Part shown: positions 45,749-53,201 of the stretch, piece after piece
Position numbering within the stretch: position 1 is the first letter of the stretch
Layout: each line of letters begins with the position of its first letter
Source of the DNA: Pseudomonas pseudonitroreducens
GTDB taxonomy: Bacteria; Pseudomonadota; Gammaproteobacteria; Pseudomonadales; Pseudomonadaceae
Assembly: GCF_021603645.1 (NCBI RefSeq)
Contig: NZ_BQHJ01000014.1
Location: 140,854 to 204,853, forward strand
Direction: 5' to 3'
Length of the DNA: 64,000 nucleotides
The notes under the pieces: model-generated
Databases searched by the model: none
Told to the model about the DNA's origin: nothing
The model's input: only the letters and a program-made list of their open reading frames with translations
Position numbers and translations under genes: made by a program

Positions 45749-46924
45749 GTGGGAAAACAAGAAAAAGCCAATGCTGCCACCGGCCGCTATGACACTGACG
45801 ACGTGACGAAGCGTGTCGTGTGGACTCAGGCTGCAGGCCATTGTGAGCTGTGCGGTACCGACCTCATGTATGACTACCGTGCAGGTAAGCCCATGAAATG
45901 GGGCGAGGTAGCCCACATCCTGCCAGCTAGCCCAAAGGGCCCACGGGGTCGATCTGACCATGACGAAGCCAAGGCTGCGTCGCTCACCAACGACCCAGCC
46001 AATCTTATGCTTCTCTGCCCTGGCTGCCATGACAAAATTGATCGGGATGCTGAGGGATATCCAGAAAGCGATCTCAGCGGCCTGCACCAAGCGTACCTGG
46101 AGCGAGTTCGGCTGGCGGCGACCACTCCTGATGGTGGAAGAGCGATTCCAGTAATTGTCCAAAGCCAGCATTTCGCAACGAACAACGACATCCCCGTTCG
46201 TGATCTGTTGGTGGCAATGTCCTCAGAGGGACTGACTGCATTCGATCATCCCATCAAGATCACTTTTCCGGCCCCGAGCCATCGTGGCAGGGATGCCCAC
46301 TATTGGCAGAGCATTAAGGACAACATTCAGCACGAATTAGAGCAGCAGCTAAAGCGCCGCGGAGGAGCCTATGGTGATGTTCCAGCGCTGGCCGTAGTGG
46401 GCGTGGCAGACATCCCAGCGCTGATCATGCTGGGGCAGTCCTTAGGTGATCGATCCAAGCGCCTGCTTTTCTCGTTCAACCGCGAACACCAACTACGTTG
46501 GCCTGACCAGTCAGCCGAACCTCCCGAGTTTGTGTTCACCCCGCCCTCGGATGGAGAAGGCCCGCTGGCTCTGGTGTTGTCTATCTCCGCGCAAGTCCCA
46601 ACTCGCGATGTCGAAGAGGCACTACCTGGTGCGCGTATCGCTGAGCTGAGCATCCCAGTGCCCAGCTATGCGATGGTTCAGAACCGTCGTGTGATACACG
46701 CGTTTCGCGACGCTCTACAAACGCACTTGAGCCGGCTTGAGGCCATGACTGCAGACACAATCCATGTGTTTGCGGCGATTCCCGCTGCTTTGGCAATTGA
46801 GTTCGGGGCCTTGCTTACTACGCAACACCAACACGCTTACCTGATTTTCGATCGAGATAAAGACAACCAAAACAGGTTCACGCCAACACTACAGTTGGGC
46901 CACCAAGCCCAGGAGGTTCGTTGA
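45749..46924 (+). CDS. cap5: CBASS effector Cap5: HNH endonuclease with SAVED sensor domain
   Basis: A 391-residue protein; the GTG at 45749 is preferred because AGGAGG lies at 45739-45744. The N-terminal HNH nuclease has zinc cysteines C32, C35, C90 and C93 (HCELCGTDL, LLCPGCHDK) and likely catalytic H56 and H94 (EVAHILPAS). From about residue 150 the SAVED domain follows, with two Rossmann-like halves that bind a cyclic oligonucleotide. Ligand binding would let the protein oligomerise and destroy DNA. Its stop overlaps the cyclase start (TGATG). Confidence 0.92.
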   Translation: MGKQEKANAATGRYDTDDVTKRVVWTQAAGHCELCGTDLMYDYRAGKPMKWGEVAHILPASPKGPRGRSDHDEAKAASLTNDPANLMLLCPGCHDKIDRDAEGYPESDLSGLHQAYLERVRLAATTPDGGRAIPVIVQSQHFATNNDIPVRDLLVAMSSEGLTAFDHPIKITFPAPSHRGRDAHYWQSIKDNIQHELEQQLKRRGGAYGDVPALAVVGVADIPALIMLGQSLGDRSKRLLFSFNREHQLRWPDQSAEPPEFVFTPPSDGEGPLALVLSISAQVPTRDVEEALPGARIAELSIPVPSYAMVQNRRVIHAFRDALQTHLSRLEAMTADTIHVFAAIPAALAIEFGALLTTQHQHAYLIFDRDKDNQNRFTPTLQLGHQAQEVR

Positions 46925-48177
46925 TGTCCATGAGCAATGAACAGACCAAGCGCGGAAGCTGGGAGCACTTTCTGCTCCGCGCCGCGAAGGAGATCTCACT
47001 GTCCGAAGCGCAGTACGAGAAGATCAACGACCGATACTCCCAGCTTGAGAAGATCCTCAACGCTTCCGACAATCCACTACTGGCGGAGGCGCACATTTTT
47101 GTCCAAGGCTCCATGCGCCTGAAGACAACGATCAAGCCCGTTTCTGGCGCCCCAGAGGATCTGGACACCATCGACGCGGACGCCATTATTTGGCTCCCTC
47201 ATGCCCAGGATGCTGGAGCTCGAGAGGTTCTGGATGCCATTGAGGAACGCTTCAAGGCTGGCAGCCGTGTCCAGGAGGAAATCAAGCAACTACGCCGGGG
47301 CATCCGGATCGTCTATGCGGACGAAAACCCCGGATTCCACATCGATGTCACGCCAGCGCGTGCCATCAATGGGAATTCTCAAGGCAATGGCGAAGGTAAG
47401 CTTGAAGTACCGGATCGGGAGACTGGGTGGAAGGCGAGCAGCCCGATCCCGTACTCAAAATGGTTGCAGGTCGCGTCAACGCAAACCATCTCCTTGGCGG
47501 AACATATGGCTGTCGCGAAAAGCCAGCGCGCTTTTGATGCCGCCACTCAGGATCCGCTGCCGCAGTATCAGGACTATCTCGATCAAGACCCACTTCGGGC
47601 AACGATCAAGCTGCTGAAGCGACATCGGGATGAGTGGGCCATCCGCACCAAAAATACGGATCATCGTCCGATTTCGGCAGTCATCACCACTCTCGCTACC
47701 CACGCCTACCTTGATGTGGCGAAAGAGTCCCAGTCGACGCCGCTGAGGCCGCTAGATGCCATCCTCGAAATCGTTCGAAGGATGCCGGATCACGTTAAGT
47801 ACCGGGGCAACGAATGCCAGGTTTGCAACCCGGCAGATAGCGGCGAAAACTTCGCTGAAAAATGGAATAGACCGCTCGATGGACATCGCTACCGCCGGGC
47901 ATTCCAGGAGTGGCACGAGAATGCCAGCGTATCGGTCTCGCTGGGACTTGAAAGCTTCGAGTCCGCAGAGGCGTTTGCCAAGGCAGTGAACGAAAACTTC
48001 GGCATTGGCCCTACCTTCATTTCGGCAGTGAATAGCGAAATTCCGCCCAACTGGACGATGCCTGGCCGGCCTGATGGCACCACCCGAAACGCCACGTTAA
48101 TGGGCACCATGTTTGGCGGCGCGAGCGGGACTGCGAGCTCTCAAGAGGATGTGAAGCCAGTTGGGCGTCTTGGTTGA
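46924..48177 (+). CDS. CBASS CD-NTase (cGAS/DncV-like nucleotidyltransferase)
   Basis: A 417-residue cyclase, ATG at 46924 with AGGAGG 7 bases before it. The nucleotidyltransferase motif is QGSMRLKTTI (G62, S63) with the metal-binding acids D84 and D86 in DTIDADAIIW, and the third D141 in GFHIDVTPA. It is expected to make a cyclic di- or trinucleotide on phage infection. The clade (D or G are usual with HNH-SAVED effectors) cannot be settled by eye. It lies between effector and Cap2. Confidence 0.93.
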   Translation: MSMSNEQTKRGSWEHFLLRAAKEISLSEAQYEKINDRYSQLEKILNASDNPLLAEAHIFVQGSMRLKTTIKPVSGAPEDLDTIDADAIIWLPHAQDAGAREVLDAIEERFKAGSRVQEEIKQLRRGIRIVYADENPGFHIDVTPARAINGNSQGNGEGKLEVPDRETGWKASSPIPYSKWLQVASTQTISLAEHMAVAKSQRAFDAATQDPLPQYQDYLDQDPLRATIKLLKRHRDEWAIRTKNTDHRPISAVITTLATHAYLDVAKESQSTPLRPLDAILEIVRRMPDHVKYRGNECQVCNPADSGENFAEKWNRPLDGHRYRRAFQEWHENASVSVSLGLESFESAEAFAKAVNENFGIGPTFISAVNSEIPPNWTMPGRPDGTTRNATLMGTMFGGASGTASSQEDVKPVGRLG

Positions 48178-49945
48178 TCAGACGGATACGTCTCTGCAGC
48201 GCGGTATAGCCGCGCTACGGGGTGCTCTTGGCGAAGATGCCGCACACGCACTGCTTCAGCCTGCGGTCCCTCGGACCGGTGAAGCTGCGAGCTACTACTT
48301 TCCTCTGCCAGTTGACTATACGGGCACGGAGCGGCGGCTACGCATCAGCTTTCCCAAGAATTTCCCCCGCGGTGGGTTGAGGCTTACAGTCGAGCCCTCG
48401 CCATGGCTTGTATGGCCTCACGCTATGGAAGTCGGGCTCTGCCTGCATGGTTTCCAGGAGCGCCCAGTGATGGGCACCCCTGAGTATGTGGTGTCGGATA
48501 GCTTGGCGCGGTTAGCCAAGATCGTGAATTTGTCCCGCATGGGTTCATGTGCGGCTACCCGGGATGCCGAATTTCGTCGCGAAATCACATCGTACTGGTC
48601 TAGGCAGCAAGGGCAATCTCTACAAAACCTTATCCTTTTGGATCGCCCTCAAGCTGCCTCGAAGCTGTATGCCCTTAGCGATCCTCGACAAACGTTACCA
48701 TCTGGCCAGGAAACAGTCTGGCTCGCCCCGGATTTGGCATCCCTGAAAAGACACTACCGGCGGACGATTGGCCGATCTCCAAGGATGCGAGCACCGGAGG
48801 CCCCAGGTTTCTACGCAAAGCTTCGGAGCTATCCGGACCTGCGTCTTCCCGCCCCGGAGCTACTGCTCACATGGCTTTTGCCGCATCTTGCTCCTAATGA
48901 CAGAACGCAGCTGGTGGCTTGGTTCAATGAGCGTGGCTCACTGCCCAACCGCTGGATCGCTTTGGAGCTACCCGGGGATGCCAGCGCCCCAATCTACTGC
49001 CTGAACGTTCGCGCATACGGCCCACGGCTGGATCGAGGATCGAGGTTTTACCTGCGATCAGCGCGGCGCCGGCCTGCAGTTGTAGTCAATCATCCCCCAG
49101 TTCTGATCCGAGCAACGACGCTGGATGTGCTGGATAGGACGGAGATTTTGTCCCGTGACCTCAGTGGCGTGGCGCAGAAGCTAGAAGGAGCTCGCGTCGT
49201 TTGCGTTGGGGTAGGCTCATTGGGTAGCACCGTTGCCCTACAGTTGGCGCGTTCGGGGGTTGGTCATCTGACACTCATTGACCCGGATCACTTGGTCTCG
49301 GCAAATCTTGGCAGACATGTGCTCGGTGCCGATGACCTTGGTCTCCCCAAGGCCGAAGCGCTTCAGGAAAGAATTCGCAAAGACCTGCCCACCACGGATG
49401 TCGCGGCGTTCGCCACCTTCGCCGAAGTGGTGATGTACAAGAATCCCGAGGTTTTTGATAAAGCGGATCTGGTAGTGGTTACTACCGCAGACTGGCAGTC
49501 GGAGGTGGCGCTGTGGGGGGCCAAGTCAAATGGCACCTCCTGGGGTTTACTCCAGGCTTGGAGTGAACCTCATACACAGGTGGGGCATGTGCTCCTTGCG
49601 CCATCTGGTGCATTTGATGCTCGAGGCCTATTCACAGACAACGGTGATTTTAAGCACAAGTTCACCGAGTGGCCGGAAGGAGGGGTCGTCGCCCTTCCCG
49701 CCTGCGGGGAGAGTTTCATCCCGGGAGGCTCACTTGGGATGGTGAACATTGCTTCGATGGTTTCTCAAGCTGCATTACGAGCGTTGAATGGCAACATCGG
49801 TAGCCCGAGCTGGGTCAGCAGCATCAATCGACCTGATGACGTGGTTACGCTGGGAGGTAACTATCTCGGGCCTGAGCTACCTGCCGGAATGCAGCAGGCC
49901 CTGCTGGAGCGCGATTGGCCGGAAATATCGGAGAGAAGTAAATGA
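48161..49945 (+). CDS. cap2: CBASS Cap2: fused E2-E1 ubiquitin-like conjugation enzyme
   Basis: About 594 residues. The start is uncertain: TTG at 48161 or 48170, both inside the end of the cyclase gene (17 or 8 nt overlap). The N-terminal E2-like domain has its catalytic cysteine in MEVGLCLHGF (C94). The C-terminal ThiF/E1 domain has the ATP loop VCVGVGSLGSTVALQL (from about residue 345), TLIDPDHL, and the adenylation-partner cysteine in VALPACGESF (C515). In type II CBASS Cap2 attaches the C-terminus of the cyclase to targets and primes it. Confidence 0.93.
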   Translation: MGVLVDQTDTSLQRGIAALRGALGEDAAHALLQPAVPRTGEAASYYFPLPVDYTGTERRLRISFPKNFPRGGLRLTVEPSPWLVWPHAMEVGLCLHGFQERPVMGTPEYVVSDSLARLAKIVNLSRMGSCAATRDAEFRREITSYWSRQQGQSLQNLILLDRPQAASKLYALSDPRQTLPSGQETVWLAPDLASLKRHYRRTIGRSPRMRAPEAPGFYAKLRSYPDLRLPAPELLLTWLLPHLAPNDRTQLVAWFNERGSLPNRWIALELPGDASAPIYCLNVRAYGPRLDRGSRFYLRSARRRPAVVVNHPPVLIRATTLDVLDRTEILSRDLSGVAQKLEGARVVCVGVGSLGSTVALQLARSGVGHLTLIDPDHLVSANLGRHVLGADDLGLPKAEALQERIRKDLPTTDVAAFATFAEVVMYKNPEVFDKADLVVVTTADWQSEVALWGAKSNGTSWGLLQAWSEPHTQVGHVLLAPSGAFDARGLFTDNGDFKHKFTEWPEGGVVALPACGESFIPGGSLGMVNIASMVSQAALRALNGNIGSPSWVSSINRPDDVVTLGGNYLGPELPAGMQQALLERDWPEISERSK

Positions 49946-50433
49946 CGGCGATCGCCTGGCAATGGACCTGGCCCGGGCTAAACACTTCTCTGTTGGTATC
50001 GCAGGAGGTTGCGAGCCTGCTGGAGAGCTACAGACAGAAGCACTTTGATGTAGAGCGTGGAGGCCAGCTATTCGTTGACCCTTCAGGCGCTGCCGGATTG
50101 GTACTGGCCTTGGCAACTCCTCCTCATAAAGATGATCGGGCTGGTAGGACCTGGCTGGATTTGAATGCTCGTCGCTGTCGAAAGGAAATTGAGCAGGCTA
50201 ACGCCACAGGTCTCCGCCTGGTGGGGTACTGGCATACGCACCCGCAAAGTATTCCTATGATCTCCCCCACTGATATCGGGAGTTTTTCCAGGTTCGCTGC
50301 GTACTACACCCAACAGCTGCCGCACCCGCTAGCAATCATCGTGGGCAACTCCAGCAGCCACGAAGGCATAAAGGCTTGGTCTTTTAGGGATGGGCGTTAT
50401 GTTGAGGCCATCCGGGGCAGTTGGCCCGGTTAG
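49942..50433 (+). CDS. cap3: CBASS Cap3: JAMM/JAB isopeptidase
   Basis: A 163-residue metalloprotease whose ATG overlaps the Cap2 stop by 4 nt. The full JAMM motif is present: E38 in VERGGQLF, then H98, H100, S108 and D111 in WHTHPQSIPMISPTD. In type II CBASS Cap3 removes the conjugated cyclase and so counters Cap2. All four genes effector-cyclase-cap2-cap3 overlap, so they form one transcript. Confidence 0.93.
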   Translation: MTAIAWQWTWPGLNTSLLVSQEVASLLESYRQKHFDVERGGQLFVDPSGAAGLVLALATPPHKDDRAGRTWLDLNARRCRKEIEQANATGLRLVGYWHTHPQSIPMISPTDIGSFSRFAAYYTQQLPHPLAIIVGNSSSHEGIKAWSFRDGRYVEAIRGSWPG

Positions 50434-50978
50434 CGGTTACGTGCCTCTTCCAGCATGAGAGCGAAAAGCTCCCCCTGAAATCGTGCGTCGTCTAACGCGT
50501 TATGGTTGGGAGCGCTTTGGGGTTTGAAACGAGCGGTCATTTGAGAGGATTTAGTTTCCCCCCAGCGGCATCCGGTAGCCCCCATGTAATACGCCTTGAT
50601 GTCGAGTGCGGTGAACCCAAAGGGGTTCGTCCCAGAATATTTTTGGAAGTAGTAGTTGATGAACGACCAGTCAAACGGGGCATTCAGCCCCACGAAAACG
50701 ACTTTCTGATCTGCCGAACATACCTGGTTCAACCATTGCTTCAGCTTGAGCATCGCCGTCTTTGGGGCTAGCCCTTCGTTTTCGAGCCTGGTGAGGTCAA
50801 GGCCAGTTACGGCGACAGCCTCCGGATCGTGTTGTAGGCCGTCTGGCTGGAGCTCGAGATAGATTGACTGAGCGGGCTCTGAGACGACGCAAGCGCCGAT
50901 GGAAAGCAGGCTATAGATGCCTGGCACCGGCCCCGAAGTCTCGACATCGACGGAAACATAAAGCTCATCGCTCATCAT
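50430..50978 (-). CDS. DEDDh-type 3'-5' exonuclease
   Basis: About 182 residues from ATG-ATG at 50978/50975 behind GGGAGCAAG. The exonuclease motifs are SVDVETSG at the start (D and E), NAPFDWSF in the middle and NHNALDDARFQGE at the end (His and Asp), giving DEDDh. It resembles the Rv2179c-like exoribonucleases. Its stop overlaps the cap3 stop by 4 bases on the opposite strand. A role in defence is suggested only by location. Confidence 0.82.
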   Translation of the reverse strand: MMSDELYVSVDVETSGPVPGIYSLLSIGACVVSEPAQSIYLELQPDGLQHDPEAVAVTGLDLTRLENEGLAPKTAMLKLKQWLNQVCSADQKVVFVGLNAPFDWSFINYYFQKYSGTNPFGFTALDIKAYYMGATGCRWGETKSSQMTARFKPQSAPNHNALDDARFQGELFALMLEEARNR

Positions 50979-51056
50979 CTTGCTCCCTATATTTCGAACA
51001 GTATGCTGGGGGTTGAACAAGGCTAACACCCCCAACTCGATGGAGAAGTAGTCGCC

Positions 51057-51203
51057 GTGGATAACGCTCGTGACTGTGTGACCAAGGAAATTGTTGAGGC
51101 CGAAGACCTCAAGCTGTTGGCAGTAGTGGACACCTATGGCTACCAGTGCACAGGCTGTGACACTCAGGCTTTCCCCCCGGTCCTATCGCCCGGAAACCCT
51201 CAG
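51057..51203 (+). pseudogene. N-terminal remnant of an unidentified gene, cut by an IS3 fragment
   Basis: A GTG at 51057 behind ATGGAGAAG opens a frame reading VDNARDCVTKEIVEAEDLK and then VVDTYGYQCTGCDTQAFP with a CxxC pair. After about 45 residues it runs into IS3-family transposase sequence in another frame. The start looks genuine because of the ribosome-binding site, but too little is left to name it. CoiA-like zinc proteins are one possibility. Confidence 0.4.
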
Positions 51204-51480
51204 TTGGCAGCAAGGGCGATAGCTACGACAACGCCTTGGCCGAAACCATCAACGGGCTGTACAAGGCCGAGCTGATTTACCGTCAATCATGGAAGAGCCG
51301 CGAAGCTGTTGAGATGGCGACTTTGAAATGGGTGCACTGGTACAACCACCAACGCTTGCTGAGCTCAATCGGATATATCCCGCCCGCGGAGGCTGAGGCA
51401 AACTTCCACCAGCAACAAGCAGATCAGGCCATGGCGGCCTGACTTAAACGGAACGGCCTCCACAAAACCCGGGGCGATTC
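51204..51480 (+). pseudogene. IS3-family transposase (orfB) C-terminal fragment with right end
   Basis: The frame GSKGDSYDNALAETINGLYK through WVHWYNHQRLLSSIGYIPPA is the C-terminal part of the IS3-family DDE transposase, including the last glutamate (AETING). Only about 75 residues remain, ending at 51442. The following GGCCTCCACAAAACCCGGGG resembles IS3-group terminal repeats. Confidence 0.82.
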
Positions 51481-51573
51481 ATTAATAGCGGCCCTCCGTT
51501 TACCTAGCTTGCCCCTTGCTCGACGGCGCTCCATACGATCTATGCGTTGCTGTGTCCGGTTCAGGCGACTTTG

Positions 51574-51957
51574 TCAGAACTGAGTTTTCTGGAGCGTTTC
51601 AGCTACTGCGGCAGAATGCTTGGCCCTACCTTTGGTTGCAGTGACCTTCTGGGTGGTTGTAATCACTTCAATCTTGAGGGAGAAGTCATTGGCATAGGGT
51701 CGGTTCTGAAAGAGCTGCCGGAGGTAAGCTACAAATCGCTCAGCTAGCTCGACGCTATCCAGGTAGAGCGTCTTGTACGAGAGGCGACCGGTAGGGCTCG
51801 CATAGAGCCCGGCAACGATGTCCTCATCTCTATAGTGGGGATTACTAAGATTCGACGGGATAAGACGGTGGGGTATCTCGACTCGGACCGTCGCGTACTC
51901 CACGACCGATTTGTTCGGAAAATCCCCAGCGCTACGCAACTTCTTTGAGCCGGTCAT
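51574..51957 (-). CDS. Hypothetical protein
   Basis: A 127-residue basic, soluble protein (ATG at 51957) with lower GC than the core genome. It has no signal, membrane segment or motif that I know. It lies alone after the IS3 fragment, so its context gives no hint. Confidence 0.5.
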   Translation of the reverse strand: MTGSKKLRSAGDFPNKSVVEYATVRVEIPHRLIPSNLSNPHYRDEDIVAGLYASPTGRLSYKTLYLDSVELAERFVAYLRQLFQNRPYANDFSLKIEVITTTQKVTATKGRAKHSAAVAETLQKTQF

Positions 51958-52259
51958 GACATCAGTCCTTTACTGTCAAAAATCATTGTGACGTTATCAC
52001 GCCTGAGGCAAACCACATCGGAGCGCAGTAGCTTTCTCAAACCAGCACTCTGTTCAGACTGAACTCACTACCCAAAAGTGTATCCGGACGTTTATTACCG
52101 GTCCCTGCTGCCCGTTCCGTTCCGTGGCGTGGCCTGGCGGCCATGATCGCGATTTGAATTACCTGCGTGAAATAATGCTGGGCCTAGCCTAAAGTCAGTT
52201 GCCGCATTCAATATGGATAGCCAGCTAGGACAGCCGGCCCCCTCGAAAGGAGTTCGACC
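51958..52259. other. Spacer between two hypothetical genes
   Basis: About 300 bp; the left part is A/T-rich (promoter of the 51957 gene), and GAAAGGAG just before 52260 is the ribosome-binding site of the next gene. Nothing else is seen. Confidence 0.4.
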
Positions 52260-52757
52260 ATGCCCATGATCCTTCGCTACCTCTCCGTCTCCCTCGCTTC
52301 CGCCCTGGTGGCCGGTTATGTGGCCCTGTGGCTGGCCAACCCCGTGCCCCTGGAACAGCCCCATGCCGTTGTTCGCCCGCCGCTTACTATTGAGCAGCAA
52401 GGCGATGACCTGATGTTGTGGGGTGCCTGGAATACGGTGGCCGGCTACGAGCCGCCCGGAGTGAATGCGGTGGAGATTCGTTGCAACCGCGGCAGCAGCA
52501 CATGCCAGGAGGCCTATGCCTCGATCCTGCAGCATGACCAGGGCGAAGACCTGGAAGCCCAGGTGTACAGCTACGAGGTGGTGGAGTGGACGGAACAGAT
52601 GCTGCGTGCCACCGCGTTGATGCCCAGTACGCAATGCGTGATGCGCAGCCTAGTGGTTTCCCTAACGGATGGCGCCGCCACCCTGGAGCTACTGCCGAAC
52701 GGTGACGACTGTCAGTTCGACGCCAGCGCTGCGGTGCTGGAAGGCGACCCGCTCTAG
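52260..52757 (+). CDS. Exported or membrane-anchored hypothetical protein
   Basis: A 165-residue protein with an N-terminal hydrophobic segment (YLSVSLASALVAGYVALWLA) that can be a signal anchor, then a periplasmic domain with four cysteines (IRCNRGSSTCQEAY, TQCVMRS, DDCQF), likely two disulfides. A strong AAAGGAG site precedes the ATG. Its end overlaps the convergent gene by 4 nt. No family recognised. Confidence 0.7.
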   Translation: MPMILRYLSVSLASALVAGYVALWLANPVPLEQPHAVVRPPLTIEQQGDDLMLWGAWNTVAGYEPPGVNAVEIRCNRGSSTCQEAYASILQHDQGEDLEAQVYSYEVVEWTEQMLRATALMPSTQCVMRSLVVSLTDGAATLELLPNGDDCQFDASAAVLEGDPL

Positions 52758-53161
52758 GCCGTTACCAGGCTCGGCCAGCGGTCGTGCACCGCTGGCATAC
52801 CCTGCGGCGGGGTGGTGGTGACCACGTAGACCCGCCGTTCTTCCCCGTGCTCGATCAGCAGCGCCTCGATGGCTTGGCCTGGCTCCAGGTCGAACCAGTG
52901 CGAGGCACCTGATGCGTCTTTCTCCATAAAGCGTTCGACCAGCACGTGCACTGGCTGCGGGTGGTAGCGCGCCCATTTGCCGGCGGTGATGGAGTCGGTT
53001 CGGGCCCAGCCGGTGGCGGGCAGGTGGCCGGGTTGCTCTTTACGGCGGCCCCAGGCGACCCAGGCCACTGCACCGTCGGCCTGACGCACGGGCAGGGCGG
53101 CGCATGGGTTGGGGAAGTAGATTCGCAGTTGCTGGCCAGTTTGGGTGTAGCGCCCGGCCAC
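52754..53161 (-). CDS. Hypothetical protein abutting the transposon end, possibly 5' truncated
   Basis: The frame VAGRYTQTGQQLRIYFPNPC runs to 52754 (135 residues from the GTG at 53161). Later segments such as HVLVERFMEKDASGASHWFD and IEALLIEHGEERRVYVVTTT look like a genuine conserved protein, of the kind found on Pseudomonas integrative elements. The GTG lies only 3 bases from the Tn3-type inverted repeat at 53164, so the original start and ribosome-binding site may have been lost. Confidence 0.6.
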   Translation of the reverse strand: MAGRYTQTGQQLRIYFPNPCAALPVRQADGAVAWVAWGRRKEQPGHLPATGWARTDSITAGKWARYHPQPVHVLVERFMEKDASGASHWFDLEPGQAIEALLIEHGEERRVYVVTTTPPQGMPAVHDRWPSLVTA

Positions 53162-53163
53162 TT

Positions 53164-53201
53164 GGGGTCGCCTCAGAAAACGGAAAATAAAGCACGCTAA
53201 G
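53164..53201. repeat. Tn3-family 38-bp inverted repeat, left end (Tn21 type)
   Basis: The 38 bases begin GGGGTCGCCTCAGAAAACGG and end AAGCACGCTAAG, as in Tn21/Tn501-type elements. The stop codon of the left tnpA lies inside it, as usual. The 5 bases outside (CACTT) do not match those outside the right repeat (TCCAT), so there is no target duplication for the composite. Confidence 0.93.

Noticed and set aside
52754-53161. Interpretation as a SRAP (abasic-site) peptidase because of the GRYTQ start
   Set aside because: The essential Cys2 and the conserved Asn/Glu segments of SRAP proteins are not seen, so it is left as hypothetical.
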